Shown one piece after another: positions 32,151 to 44,619 of a DNA stretch of 64,000 bases (its first letter is position 1; each line of letters begins with the position of its first letter). The stretch comes from Anoplolepis gracilipes (lineage: Eukaryota > Arthropoda > Insecta > Hymenoptera > Formicidae): positions 4,124,501 through 4,188,500 of the forward strand of contig NC_132986.1 in the NCBI RefSeq assembly GCF_047496725.1, read 5' to 3'. The notes under the pieces were generated by a model. It was given only the letters and a program-made list of their open reading frames with translations. It was not told where the DNA came from and did no database searches. Made by a program: the position numbers and the translations under genes.

Positions 32151-34857
32151 ACAGGTGCGAGAGCCCGCTCCATGATCCGCCGGTCTACTTAAGTCTGCAC
32201 AGACCGGGCAGTTCACCGGCGCCTCGCAGTCACGTGCGATGTGATCTTACTTCTCGCACCTGTACATTGCTTGCTGCGGTCCACGGTACCGCAGTATTGG
32301 GATTTGACGTGTCCCTTTTCTATACATCGGAAGCATTGGAGCGGTCTCTCTCCAATGCTTTCACTCGGGCATTTACCCACCCAATCCTCAATTTCTTAGC
32401 TGCGACCAAGCGGTTAGCCGCAGCCAATGGGCAGTGCACCCAAACTGTGCTCAGGCCTCTTCCGGTGGGCTTGATAGCGCCCACCTTGACCGTAGTGAGG
32501 TCGCAGTCTTCCGCATAGGACTTCGCTCGGAGAACATCTTCCTCTTCCATCGCCTCTGTGAGGTCCCGGATTCGGATCTCCGCGGTTGGACAGGGTCGTG
32601 AGATAATCATCCCCTTTATCCGCGAGGACCTCTCGCATTCGATTCGTCAACGCATCCGCCTTCTTTTTGTTGTCCGTCCCCCAACCTCAAATAGTTGGGC
32701 ACCGGTAACTGCCTTTCTGGCCTTCAGGTCATTAATTTCGAGACTGGCAAGGTCTATGCTGTTCATCACCAGTCTCAGATTCTTCTTGTATTGGCCGGGT
32801 GGGAATGTTAAGCATCATCGCAGCTGTACGGAGGATTCTCCTATGTCCATTTTTTCCTCCCCTCCTTTTTGGTTAAGAGAGAGGATTAGATGTCGCAGGC
32901 TTAGGTTGAGGGCCCTGTGGTTTATTGCCTGGCTCCTTCGACTTCGCCTTAACATTCGTGATTGCCGGAGCAGCCCGATTGTCACCTTCTTTGGTGGTTC
33001 TTTTGCGGGCTTTACACCCTACCGCCACCTCCGACCAGGTCTCCTTTTTCCCTGTGAGCGAGGGAGGCGGAGGTGTGGTCTTTTCGGTGGGTTTCGCCTT
33101 ACCCTTGAGAGCTTGTGTCTGCCCTTCGGCAGGGCTCTGTGGGCCCCCTTTGGGTTTGGAGAAGGCAGCTTCTCCTTTTCCTTTGGAAGGCGGCTGAGGT
33201 CCCGCTTTCGGTGGATCTTGCCTTCCGCCTTTTCTCCTTTTCTCCTCCTTTTTTCACCCTCTCGCGGTCCCGCCGTTTTTGCGTCAGAGGCCGTGGGAGC
33301 GGGTCTCACGTGATTCTGCTCTTGTCTTCCCCGGTGATTAGAGGCCTTAGCCTCCTCTCCAGCGGTAGACGGGACAGGAAGCGGAACCGGAACAGGCTTT
33401 TTTGGAGCAACCACTGCTCCAGAGAGCCTTAGCGTCTCCATTTGCTTCGCGATGGGATCCAGGAGTGCTAGAACTGCATCCTTTTGGTCCATCAGCTCAT
33501 TATATTTTGCCCTCAGCTCCTCGGGCAGATCCGGGGGGAAGGCCTCCGATGGCCGCGGTACCCCTTTGATAGTCGGTCCCGCCTGTCGGGACCTGTCCTT
33601 GCCGGGGGGACTGATGTGTCCATCTTCATATCCTCCCTTATATCCTTCTCCCCCTGCATAGGAAGGGAAGAGGGGGCAGTCCTTCCCGCTAAACAAGGAG
33701 AGCGGGGATTCCAATAATCCTCATCCGACCCCACCACCAGTCTCCTCTTCTTGTGTTCTTGGGTAATGACCCTAGATGAGGAGGAGTATGGGGCGGGTAA
33801 GAATACAGGGGGAGGAGAAAGAGCTTTTCTAGTTCGCACCTCCCTTCTCAACTCCGCATTTTCCTCCCAGAGCTTTGTCAGTTCCTTACGAAATTCTTTA
33901 AGCTCAGGGTTCTCTCCCTCCCTGATTCGTCTGGCCATAACTGTTGTAGCTGCTCTCAGCAGGACTACAGTGTTTTTGACCTTCCTGACCAGAGACCCTT
34001 TCATTCCGTTGGAACAGTCCGCCACCTTATATAAGACGGTGGAATGCTCCATGAGTTGCGCCGCAATTAGCTCGGTGGATTCCAGCAAGAACAACTCTTT
34101 CATCTCCTCTTCATCATTGAGGAGACGTTTCCACCTCGCTGATTTAAGAGGATCCGGAAGCAGCGCCCTTCTATCTCTCTCCTCCTCTTTTCTGCGTCTT
34201 CGAGCTTCCTCTTTTTGGTGCCTTCCGACGTGTTTGCCGATGACCGGTTGACGGCCTTTGCCCCGTTTATCCTTCTGCTCCTCGACTATATTTTCTGCCA
34301 CTGAACTAGTGAAATATTGTCATCCTCCTCTGCGATCTTATCGCGGATCTCCTCGCCATCTATGGAGTCTGTCTCCATATTCTCATCATGAGCGGGAGTC
34401 CTCTCCTTCTTGAGCCAGGAATGATTGTATCTCAGCACACGTGCAGGAAAATCTTCCGCAGCTGGCCTGGCCTCGCTGTCCTTCGTACTCATCAACGGGG
34501 ATGGAGGGGGTCATGCCTCATCCCACTCTTGCTTGGAAGTGGGTTCTCCATCGTCCCTTCGGTCTCCTTCCGACGAGTGAGGGAAAGTTGGAAGTTGACA
34601 TCTTCAATCCTAGTGATGCGCAACTTCTCCATTCTAACCACGGGTTCTCTGTTTGTAGCAGAGGCTAACCTCGCACTGCTCCTGTGGGGAACTTGCCGTG
34701 GACATGTTGGCCTAAGCGTCATCCTATCCAAAGAGGAATCTTCGGATATATCTCCCGAACGCAACGGAGAGGTGGACCGCGACCGGATCCTTTCCCCAGC
34801 GTTTTCTTTCTCCTCGTTGTTATTTTTTTTATTTATAATGTTATTTGATGGATCCAT
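32151..34857 (-). pseudogene. NLTR-1 ORF1 (gag-like), broken by frameshifts
   Basis: The N-terminus (MDPSNNIINKKNNN...) starts at 34857. Pieces run at 34857-34492, 34495-34286, 34301-33513, 33714-33019 and 32610-32320. The middle part has a coiled, charged region (EFRKELTKLWEENAELRREVR). The last piece includes the conserved RNA-binding region (IRIRDLTEAMEEEDV, STVWVHCPLAAANRL), followed in another frame by zinc knuckles near 32345-32180 (CFRCIEKGHVKSQYC, NCPVCAD). The order matches ORF1 of NLTR-3. The protein would package element RNA. Confidence 0.82.
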
Positions 34858-36130
34858 TTGAAAATAATCCCACTTTCCCCTTGCAGCTCCCTCGACCAGA
34901 ATATATCCTCACCCCCGCCAAAAGCGCCTTGAAACATGACCGGTAACGCTCCCGACGGGAAGCCCCAAGTTCCCCCGGGGAGTCGAGATACACCACGGGC
35001 CGGCGGCCAAAGGCAGCACCGGCACTGGGCCCCTTACTGACCCATGGGGTTTTGATGCCCCCATGGGCTTTTAGGGGTTCCGTGCCTCCGACCTCACGGA
35101 CACTGCAAGGGGGGGCAGCGCCACCCGGGGGGCCCCACGGACAGTTGGGACGGGGCAGCCGCTCCCCTACCTCGCCTTATCCGCCGTGGCGATTAGCATA
35201 CCGTGTTAACACCCTCTCCGAGACAATCTTCGGAGAGAGCACCGGTGATGCACCGCTTTGGAAAGGGAAACGGTCGCGATGCACCGCCGGTGGCACCCAT
35301 CGTGCCGCCGGGCCCTGCCTCGGAATATGTCCGAGCTGCCCCGGCGGCAGGCCGATACTGCATCGCCGGAGTAAGCTCCTTCGGCGTGCACACGGCCCAC
35401 CCGCCATCCCCCGGCCCGAGCTCGAAATACGTCCAAGTGGCCCGGGAGGCGGCCCCCCTCAGAAACGCTGGGACGAGAGCCAAGGCTCTCCACCAGCACC
35501 CTGAGGCACTGTTACCGGCCCGAGCTCAGAATACGTCTGAGTGGCCTGGCAACCGTCACCTCGCCTCTGTGCGCGTACAGAGAGGGCCACGTCCTTCCGC
35601 CGTTTGCACAGAAACAAAAGGTCTCTTACCCTACTGTGGGACGCCGCCTCCCCCCATGCTAGACCGCGAACGACGATGTGAAAGATCCCGCGCCGCCGTC
35701 CCGGCCCCAGGCACAAGGAGGAACGGCACCCACATCCCCCCCGTGGCCTCAAAAAAGGAGCCATTAGCCCTGAAAAGGGCTGAACCCCATGCTCGGCGGG
35801 AAAGACTAGAGCGGCGTGCAATGTCTTTCCCTAACGATGCCGTGCCACCGGGCGTTTGAATTTCGGGTCGCCGTACCACATACGGGTCCTTTCCAAGGAG
35901 AGATGTCCCTGCGGGGAAGTGGGCCCTGTACCCCCAGGGTGCGAAGAACTCTTCCACCCCAGGAGAAGCCCCCCCCAAGACTGAGGAGCACTCCCTAGAA
36001 CTTGGGGAGCAATTGTACAAAGTCCGAGGACTTCTGATTGACCGCTCTTGGCACCCGAAATGTCTTTGGGTGAGCCCTCCCTTCACGACAAGGTGGCGGT
36101 CAACGGAAAAGCCCCGCCAAAAGGTAAACC
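34858..36130 (-). other. NLTR-1 5' UTR with three repeated hairpins
   Basis: This stretch is GC-rich and ORFs in it look incidental. It has three spaced copies of a 17-nt near-palindrome: CTCGGAATATGTCCGAG at 35319-35335, CTCGAAATACGTCCAAG at 35421-35437, and CTCAGAATACGTCTGAG at 35525-35541. The 5' end is near 36120-36130, where the NLTR-2 tail begins after GGTAAACC. Confidence 0.65.
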
Positions 36131-36514
36131 TTTTTTTTTTTTTTTTTTTTTTTACGTGAGGAAAATGCATTACGCATCCCCCCAGAGTGTGGATATCCGG
36201 GGGGTATGTGGGACTCTCCCTATTTAAGGGCATACCCACTAAAAACCTCACGAGTGGCATCTTCGGCGATTGTAGGGGAGACTCCTGGAACTAGCGATGT
36301 AATACTTCAGGAGCCTCCCCTCGCCACACTCCTTAACTGGAGTTCTTCTTGGGAGGGAGGGGAAAAAAGAACATATCTTATACTCCCCTCCTCTCCAAAT
36401 CATCCTTTACTCTGCGGCGGGAGGACCACTACCTCCTCCCGCCGTGTATTCTCGTCACCCGATGGGAGGGGGGGAAGAGTCGAGATTTTAGGGATCTCGA
36501 GCCTCATTTCATCC
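36131..36514 (-). other. NLTR-2 3' UTR and poly(A) tail
   Basis: A 23-nt T run marks the tail. A hairpin with CCCCCC/GGGGGG core lies at 36178-36204, right next to it. No gene is seen. Confidence 0.7.
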
Positions 36515-39500
36515 TTAAGGAGGGTGGGAAGTTATAAAAGGGAAGGCAAAAAAGAGGGGGGAAGTAAGGGGGGGAAGGGCGAGCAGAACCAGTCTGTTTC
36601 CTCCCCCCCCACTTACTGTCATCTCGGCGGCGCTCCCATGGGTGTCGATGGGTGGCGACGATGACGGCGGCGGGTGCGGCAGAAGTCGCACCAGCCGGAC
36701 CGTCACCGGACGCAAGAGGGGCCCAGGTGGTGGGGGAGGTTGGGGTCCTCTGCCAGGAGCCCTTTCCCTCGCCCGTCCTGGTCTACGTTTCCTCTCGGCG
36801 CTTTCCTTCTGAGCCATGACCGCCTCGCAAAAAGCGGCCATGGCTCTCCAGTTTTCCTCGCTGCCGAGCATCTTGACAACGACGCTCGGCAGCGCCAAGT
36901 CGTCCCCGATAGTTCGGGTTAGGACATCGCGCTCGTCCCTCCAGGCTGGGCATGCTTGGAGGGTGTGTTGCGCAATGTCCTTCTCGTGACCGCAATGGTG
37001 GCAGGCCTCGCTTGCCTCCCGTCCGATGCGGTGCAGGTACTCTCCGAAACACCCATGTCCGGAGAGCACCTGTGTCATCCTAAACGTACTGTTGCCCCAT
37101 GCCCTGTCCAGCCATTCCGCCAGACAGGGCAGGACGGCCGATATAGTCCTTTCCCCGGATGTTGGGAGGCGCTCGTGCAGCGACGCGATCCATCGCTGCT
37201 CGAGGGACTTTTTCTCCTGGAGCTTTCAGGTGCCCAATATCCTGGCCGGAATCTTGGCGACTCCTCCCCTGCGTGCCGCGGATTTCCGGTCATACAAACG
37301 TCTGTATGAATCCGCGACCATATGCAGGGGGGGTAGTCCGGCCAGAATGGTAGCCGCCGCGTGCGACACCGTCCTATAGCCTCGGACGAGACGAATGGCC
37401 AACCTGCGCTGGACGCGACGCATCGCGTCCTGTATGCGTCTGGTGGCCATCGCCTCGCCCGCCCACACCGGTGCTGCATACATTAGTATGCTAAGGACGG
37501 TGTGCGCGTAGACGCGGCACACCCGACCGTCCGGCCCACCAAGATTTGGCAGCAAGCGGCTAATTGCTGCCGCCGCCTTCTCCGCTCTCAGGACCAGGCG
37601 GTCAAAGTGACACGCGAAGCTCCATCGGCCGTCGATGTGGAGCCCTAGGTATTTAATCTGGGACCCCAATGGGACAACAGTACCGTCCACATCTAGTCGG
37701 GAGGTGGGGGGAGACTCCCCAGCGGCCCGGCGGTCGTAGAAGTAGACCGCCTCGGTCTTGCTGGGGGCCACCCTCAGGCCTATCCGGATTATGGCCCTCA
37801 CGAGGCCTGCCATCTCTTCGTTAGCCCTGTTTAGGGCTTCCCCCCAGTTGTCCCCCTCGGCTACCAGCAGGGTATCGTCGGCATACCCGATGACCCGGCA
37901 GTCGAGGGGGAGGGCGGTATGGAGGACCCCGTCGTACCCGAGGTTCCACAGCAGCGGGCCCAACACCGAGCCCTGTGGGACCCCGCAGTACATGCGACGG
38001 GTGTGACCCATGCCGTTTTGGTCCCTGTATTCGAGCCTACGGTGACCGAAGTAGGCTCGAATACCCCTCACGAGGTATTCGGGGACGCGGTGGGTGTTAA
38101 GCACGTCCCCGATTGCCTTCCACGGGAGGGTGTTAAAGGCGTTGGACACGTCCAAAGCGACGGCCAACGCCACCCTCCCGCGTTCCACAGCTGACTCCGT
38201 GAGGACCCTGACGCGCAGTACGGCGTTCACCGTGGACCTGCCCTCACGGAAGCCGTATTGTTCCTCGTGAAGGGAAGGGACCTCATCACGCGCCAGATGT
38301 TGGACGAGTCGGCGAACGAGAATTTTCTCGTATATTTTACCGACCTCGTCCAGCAGGCAAATCGGCCGGTACGATGACGGGTCACCCTCCTTCTTACCGC
38401 CCTTGTGGAGAAGAACCAACTTGGCTCTTCCCCACATTGGGGGGAATTCCTCCTCCGCGAGGCATCTATTAAAGATGCCTCTTAGCCACCCGGATAGGTT
38501 TGACTCCTCCAGGACGAGCTTCCAAACGCGCCCTGGGATGCCGTCCGGGCCAGGGGCCTTGTTGTTCTTGACCCCACGGACGGCATCCCTCAACTCCTCC
38601 TCGGTGATTTCGAGATCCCTGGACCAGGCCTCGGCAGCGCTGGTGTTCGCGCTGCCCCAGTTGAGACCTTGAGGATCAAGTTTCGGCGAGAACAAAGTCC
38701 CGACTATTCGGTCCAGGGATCCCGAGGGGAGGGTTTCCGTCACGAGGGGTGCCCAATGACAAAGTTTATTCGTCACTATCTTATACGGGCGCCCCCACGG
38801 GTCGGCGTCCAGGGACGCGATCAATTTGTCCCACGATCTCGCCCTGGAGGAGCGAATGGCGACACTCAGCGCCACTCGAGCGAACCGGTTGTCGCTGAGT
38901 GCCTCGGCTTTCCAGGTCTCGTCACCACGGCGCTGGGCGCGTTTGAGGAGTCTCCTGGCAGAGGAGCGGCGAAGAGACGCAATCTCCTCCGTCCACCAGT
39001 ACGCAGCCCGGCGCGAGTGGGGCCTGCTCTTGGGCATGGAGAAGTCGCACGCCTGGGTGATCGAGTCTACCAGGCGCGCGACATCCTCCACCAGGCTCCC
39101 CACTCCCTCCTCTGGCGGATGATGTTGCCAAAGGATGGCCTGGACGGCCACTGTCAACCTATCCGGGTCTAACTTTTTCAGATTCCATCGCGGCGGCGGC
39201 GCACCGCCGGTCGGGCTCCCGGGCTGGAGGGTGGTACAACCGAACTCGATATATCGGTGGTCCGATAGAGTCTCTTGATCGATCACCCCCCATGACCAAT
39301 TTAGGCGTGCCGCGGAGGGGGTTATCATAGTAAGATCCATTATGGACGCCCCCCGCAGCAGCCGGTCGCACGTAGGCTCGTTGCCGGTGTTTAGTAGGCA
39401 TAGCCCGAGAGCCCCCATCCAATCCAGTAAGACCTCTCCCTTGGGGGTGGTGAGCCGGTCTCCCCAGGCTTGCGCTCTGGCGTTGAAGTCACCGGCCACC

Positions 39501-39967
39501 ACCACCTCCTGGGGGAGTATGCTGCGTATGCAGTGCTCCAACTCCCCCAGATACAGCTCAAATTGGGAGAGGCTCCAACTAGGCGGTGCGTAACACGCCA
39601 CCACCGCGATGGATCTCCATTTGACCGCCACATACCCCCTTCCTGACTTGAGTAAGGAACAGGGGGGGTTGTGGCTGTCCGAACTTCGTATGACCGCGAC
39701 CGTGCCAGAGCCGTCCACCCTCCAATTATGGTGTTTTAACGGAGGACAGTACGGCTCCGACACGATCGCCAGTCCTATACCACGCTCGGCGATAGTCTGT
39801 AGAAGTAAATCCTGCGCCCGCCGAGCGTGGTTAATATTTGCCTGTAGAAATTTCCTGGCTCCCATTGATGTCGGTAGAAAGGGCCTCCGTCGTTTCAGAC
39901 CCCGCACCACGTGACCGTGGAAGGGGGGCTCCGTCCGCGTTCGATGGCGCATTACCCACGGGCTCAA
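36515..39967 (-). pseudogene. NLTR-2 ORF2: endonuclease and reverse transcriptase, one in-frame TGA
   Basis: There are about 1150 codons in one frame with a single TGA at 37228-37226, where NLTR-3 has TGG (ILGTWKLQEKK). The endonuclease covers about residues 35-265 (FLQANINHARRAQ, IVSEPY, VVAGDFNARAQAWGD, LSDHRYIEF). RT has SYRPICLLDEVGK, QYGFREGRSTV, ALDVSNAFNTLPW, GVPQGSVLGPLLWN and the catalytic VIGYADDTLL at about 695. After the stop, the C-terminus carries the Cys-His motif CHHCGHEKDIAQHTLQAC and GYLHRI-type residues. The protein nicks target DNA and primes reverse transcription there. Confidence 0.92.
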
Positions 39968-42900
39968 TTGCGCCCGGAGTAAGGGTGTCTTCTTTTTCGT
40001 TGCCTCGCTTAAGACCTAAGCGTGGCATCCTTTGGGGCTTGGGGGAGTCGGAGCAGAGCTCTTTGCCCCCCGCACCCTCCTCGTTTCCTTTCCTGACTGA
40101 ATCCGCGCGCTGCTTGCGACACTCCGATGTGTCCATCGGCGCGGGCGCAGACTTGGCTGGGACCGTTTGGTTCGCTTGTGGGACTTCTCCCACAACGACC
40201 TCCATCAGGGACGGAATTGGGTTCTCCTTATCGATTCCTCCCTTCTCCCCTCCTACCGAAGGGGTCGGTTTTTTGGAGGGAGGAATCGATTTGGCCTTCT
40301 TTCTGTTGAGTTTTTTCGGGGGGTGGCAGTTCATGCCCTCCATCCTGTGTCTCGCGGGTGCCCCAAGGTCGGCACAAAGTGCGCAGTGCACTCTTTGTTC
40401 CGAGCAGGAGTTGGCCTTGTGGCCCTCTTTGCCGCAGCGGAAGCACAGGTTGGCACAAAATCGGTCGCTGCCACATTGCTGCTGCACATGCCCCTCCTCC
40501 ATGCACTTAAAGCATCGGAGGGGGAGCCGCGGCAACAGCTCGATGGGTAATTTGTACCACGATATCGGTACCTTTCCCTGTATCAATTTGTTGGCCGCGT
40601 CTATTGGACACTGCACCAACACCGTATTGAGGCCGGTGCGGGGGGCTTTCACGAACGCTCCCACTTTGACGTCTGAGAACCTGCATTTACCCTCCCCGGA
40701 GATTGCGGCAACAATCTCCGCCCGGGTAATGGAGTCCTCCAGCCCCTGAATGCGGAGGTCGGCCATTTTCTAAGGGCACGTGACTCGCACCCCTTCGTTG
40801 TCCCCAGTCACCTCTCTTACACGTTTGGCGAGTTGCTCCGCCTTGCGTGCCTTGTCCTCGCCGGAAATCTCCAGGATTAAGGCTCCGGTGAGACCTTTCC
40901 TTATCTTGAGGCTTCCTTCCTTGATTCCCAATTGGTCTAGTTTGACCTCCTTTCTGATGGCGGCCATGTTCTCGCCATATTTCCCTTCTGGGCAAGTTAT
41001 CATGACCGCCGAGGTTTTGGGAACCTTCCTTTTACTGGGTTTCTCTCCCCCCGCTACCTGCCCCCGCTTTCGCTTACCCTGTTCACTGGGCGGTGACCAG
41101 GCCACAGCAACGGGTACAGTTTTGGAGGGGAGGGGAGTCTGTCCTACTTTTCTTTTTTCCTTACGTCCGACCACCACGCTCCACAGAGTTTCAGTGGTCG
41201 GAGAGGGGCCATATGTCCCGGGGTCTGTCGACTTCTTGTCGAAGGGCCCCGGGCCTAATGGTCCTCCGTCAGAGGGTGGAGCCTCAGAGGGTTCTGCATC
41301 CTGGCGAGATTTCCTTTCAGGTATTCTCTCATCGGATGCGGGTGTCGGCAGAGGAGGAAGGGGAGCGATCTTTGTATCATCACCATCCTGGCCCACTCCC
41401 CTCTTCTTTTTCTTCTTGGCCGCTTTACCCTTCTGGCTGCTTTTGGCTGGAGCGGTTTCTTGTGACTTGGGCTGAGTTAGCGAGGGGATCTCAGCCTCGG
41501 CCTTCTTCCCCATTGGCGGCTGGGTGTGTGCGTTCAAGGGAGCAGATTGGACCGCCACCCCCCGCCCGTTCGTTGCTTCGAAGAATCGTAGCATCCTTTC
41601 CCTCAAGTCAACACCGATTTGTAGGTGTTGATTGAGGGCTTCGTACAGGATTGCAAACTCGTCCTGGACTGGAGGGCGAGTGATTGGAGGAAGGGGTCGA
41701 GGGGATCCACTCAAAAGGGGTCCCTGTGCCTCCGTTACGCTCGCGGCCTGCGGTTCTACCTCCATACAGGGGTCCCCAATTAGGCTTGGGAACGCGCATG
41801 CTGGAGATAGTCTGCCCTTCCCCGAGGCGGTCTTTTTTAGAGAGACTTTTTGGGGTGTCCTCAGCCTGAGAGACTGCCCCTCTTCGCTGTCGGAATCTGA
41901 CTTTTGGTCAGATTCTATGCGATTCCGTCCTCTTGTGTTCCTGCACCCCTTCTCCTTTTCACTTTTTGTGATGCTTCCCTCTTTGATCAGGCGAGTACTG
42001 AGCTGGTTCGTCAGCACTTTTACCTGATCAGGCGAGTTCCTCCATCTGCTTCTTGAGCTCGCTCGTCTCCCTTTCTTTTTCGGCTTTGAGGAGCTCCAAT
42101 TGGTGCCGAAGTTCCTCCGCTTCAGCGTTGCTCGGTGAGGACGATACAGTCCTGTCGTGAAGGACTGCTGTGGCAGCCATAATGGACGCCACAGCCTTCT
42201 TCATTTCTCCTTCTAGCGGACCTTTGATGTTCTTGGAGACCTGCAAGCTCTTAAAAATGGTCACGCAGTTGGCTATCGTGTCGGACACCACAGCCGGTGT
42301 CGGAGAGTGGCGGAACATCTCCCTCGCTACCCTTTGGTTGTCCGGCATCTCTCCCAGGCCTGTCCTTCGGGCATTGAGGCACCTAGGGCCCAATCCGTGT
42401 CCCCTCTCTCTCTCTGACCTCTTTCCTCGCTCTGGCCCTTGCCTCCCTTTTCTCTCTGGTCCCTTTACCCGTGGTGATGGATCTTCCTCTACCTCTCTTG
42501 GAGGAGCTGACGTCCGACTGCTCGTCCTCCGAGCCGGCATAGTACGACCCAGCGTGTGATCCAGCTTCGTACTCGTCAGGATCACCCGCCACGCTACTGG
42601 CGCGTGATCCCGCTGAGAACGCCGAGTCCTCATCACTAGGAGCAGGAGTAATACCTGTAGCGGTATATTTACTCCTTTTCCTGCTCACACGGCAGCTATG
42701 GCATATATGCCTCGCGTCGTGGGGACATTTGCTTGTCTTTCTGGCCATTGGAAATTGGAGGTATCTCTTTTCCAACGCCTCCCTCGCTGCCGTACCATCT
42801 TGAATAGCAGTGATTAGAGGTTTGCCGCCAGATGTTGATGGCCCTGGGTACGAAGGCATATCCTTCCTCTCAGAGCCCTCGGGTATTTCGGGGACCTTAA

Positions 42901-43153
42901 AGGTCTCCTCAATCGCTCCGTCCGCAGACAATACTGCGGTAGGTTCCGCCTTGGTCTTCTTATTTGTTTTTGTTTTTAGGGAATTCATTGTTTTGAATAA
43001 TCCCGCTCCCCGCTGCGGCTCCGTCACCCAGGGTGTACCCTCACCTGCCGCAGAGTGTCCCGAAACATGACCGGCAACACTCCACGACAGGGTCCCAAGT
43101 TCCCCCGGGGGGGTGACATACGACACGGGCCGGGGGATATACATCCCCGGCAC
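39831..43153 (-). pseudogene. NLTR-2 ORF1 (gag-like), two frameshifts and one stop
   Basis: Pieces are 43153-42383, 42636-42028, 42017-40770 and 40766-39831. Against NLTR-3 the breaks are a 1-bp insertion near 42025, another frame change near 42400-42600, and CAG to TAG at 40770. The last piece holds three zinc knuckles: CFKCMEEGHVQQQC, CFRCGKEGHKANSC, and a long-spaced CALC...H...C. An ATG reading MNSLKTK at about 42987 is an alternative start. It shares its end with the ORF2 start. Confidence 0.88.
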
Positions 43154-44110
43154 TGGTTTCCGGCCCTTTATCTACCCATGGGGGTTTTGACGCCTCCATG
43201 GGCTTTCGGGGATTCCCGGCCTTTGACCTCCGGGATACCGCAGCGGGTGGTGCCACCCGGGGGGCCCCATGGACGGTTGAGACTGAGTCGCCGCTCCCCG
43301 GCCCAGTCTTACCCGCCATGGCGACCAGCTTGCACGCGCCCTTGACGGAAGTTACCTCCCGCTAAAGGGCCCCGACGATGCACCGCTTCGGAAAAGAAAC
43401 GGTCGCAATGCACCGCCGGGCTCCATCCCGCCGTCGAACCCTGCCTCGGAATACGTCCGAGCGGCTCCGACGGCCGCGCCGACCCGGCGCCGTTGGGCTA
43501 TGCCCGCGCGGCCCGCGCCGGCCCTCCTCCGCCTCCCCGACTCCGTCCTCGGAAAACGTCCGAGCGGCTCGGAAGAGGCCCGGCCCGATGGGTCCGGGAG
43601 TTCCGGAGGTCCATCGGCCCGTCCGCTCCCCCCGCGGCGCGCACTCAGGGGCAGAACCCACTGAGCCGCCTGCACGCGAGATGGAGCCCCACGATTGTGG
43701 GACGCCAGCCCATGCCAGCACCCACATCCCCCTGAGAAACGCCGCACGGCGGGAACACCCACGAGCGCAAAAACCCTCATGTGCCAGGAGCACCCAGCGG
43801 TGTGTCACGGGCGGGGAGCAGTCCTCCCCCAACGGTGCCGTACCACCGGGCGATTGCACTCAGGGCCGCCTACCCCTACCAGCGATTGGGTCCGCGCTTT
43901 AGACCACCCTCAAGGAGGTGGGCGCAGTCCCTAAAGGAGTCGCTGGGCTCCCCTTGTATCCTTATTAAGGGTACTGTGCGCTCTTAGTTCCCCTTCCACC
44001 CCGGAAATTCACCCAACTTGGCCGGAGCCGTGTGGGTGTTCCATGGGGTTTCAGGGGTTAAGCCTCCTCACCACGACAAGATGGCGCACGACGAGGAGGA
44101 GGAGGAGGAA
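43154..44110 (-). other. NLTR-2 5' UTR with two hairpins
   Basis: GC-rich leader. The near-palindrome CTCGGAATACGTCCGAG is at 43445-43461 and CTCGGAAAACGTCCGAG at 43548-43564. The 5'-most bases are GGA-rich on the plus strand and run straight into CCTAA repeats. Confidence 0.65.
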
Positions 44111-44147
44111 CCTAACCTAACCTAACCTAACCTAACCTAACCTAACC
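44111..44147 (+). repeat. insect telomere repeat (CCTAA)7 + CC
   Basis: Seven perfect units lie at 44111-44145, then CC, then the T run of the NLTR-3 tail. On the minus strand this reads poly(A)-GG(TTAGG)7-TTCC. TTAGG is the canonical insect telomere unit. Confidence 0.95.
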
Positions 44148-44619
44148 TTTTTTTTTTTTTTTTACGTGAGAAAAATGCATTACGCATCCCCCCGGAATGT
44201 GGATATCCGGGGGGTATGTGGGACTCTCCCTATTTAAGGGCATACCCACTAAAAACCTCACGAGTGGCATCTTTGGCGATTGTAGGGGAATCTCCTGGAA
44301 CTAGCGATGCAATACTTCAGGAGCCTCCCCTCGCCACACTCCTTGGTTGGAGTTCTTCCTGGAAGGGAGGGGAGAAAAGAATGTATCTTATACTCCCCTC
44401 CACTCCAAATCAAACTTTAACTCTGCGACGGGAGGGCCACTACCTCCTCCCGTCGTGTCTCCTTTTCCTTCCGATGGGGGGTGGAAGGGGAGAGTCGAGA
44501 CTATAGGGATCTCGACCCTCATTTCATCTGGGGGGGGTTAAAAGGGGAGGGGCAGAAAAAGAGGGGGGAAGTAGAGGGAAGGGCGAGCAGAACCAGTCTG
44601 CTCCCTCCCCCACTTACTG
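44148..44619 (-). other. NLTR-3 3' UTR and poly(A) tail
   Basis: A perfect 9-bp hairpin, CCCCCCGGA/TCCGGGGGG, lies at 44188-44214 beside the tail. No gene is seen. Confidence 0.7.

Larger units (their letters stand above)
22789..36130 (-). mobile_element. NLTR-1: decayed R1-clade (TRAS-like) non-LTR retrotransposon, split by LTR C
   Basis: On the minus strand it has 5' UTR (36130-34860), ORF1 fragments (34857-32150), ORF2 endonuclease start (31888-31630), the inserted LTR C (31629-25950), the rest of ORF2 (25949-23198), 3' UTR and a poly(A) tail (22798-22789). The endonuclease text (SRTDARGETLEEWAEELGL, SDHRYIRF) resembles telomeric TRAS elements of moths. Multiple stops and frameshifts make it a dead copy, and it is clearly older than NLTR-2 and NLTR-3. 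The plus strand next to the tail reads CTAACCTAACCC, two telomere-like units. Confidence 0.85.
36131..44110 (-). mobile_element. NLTR-2: full-length R1-clade non-LTR retrotransposon
   Basis: It has 5' UTR 44110-43154, ORF1 43153-39831, ORF2 39967-36515, 3' UTR, and poly(A) tail (T run 36131-36153). The ORFs overlap by 137 bases. Defects are few: two frameshifts and one stop in ORF1, one stop in ORF2. Its 5' end abuts (CCTAA)7. It is very close in sequence to NLTR-3. Confidence 0.9.

Noticed and set aside
35052..36260. Several overlapping ORFs of 60-218 codons in GC-rich DNA
   Set aside because: They are in the NLTR-1 5' UTR on both strands, lack motifs and reflect high GC.
40780..42559. Long plus-strand ORFs opposite NLTR-2 and NLTR-3 ORF1 (up to 379 codons)
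   Set aside because: They are antisense shadows of ORF1 with no motifs of their own.
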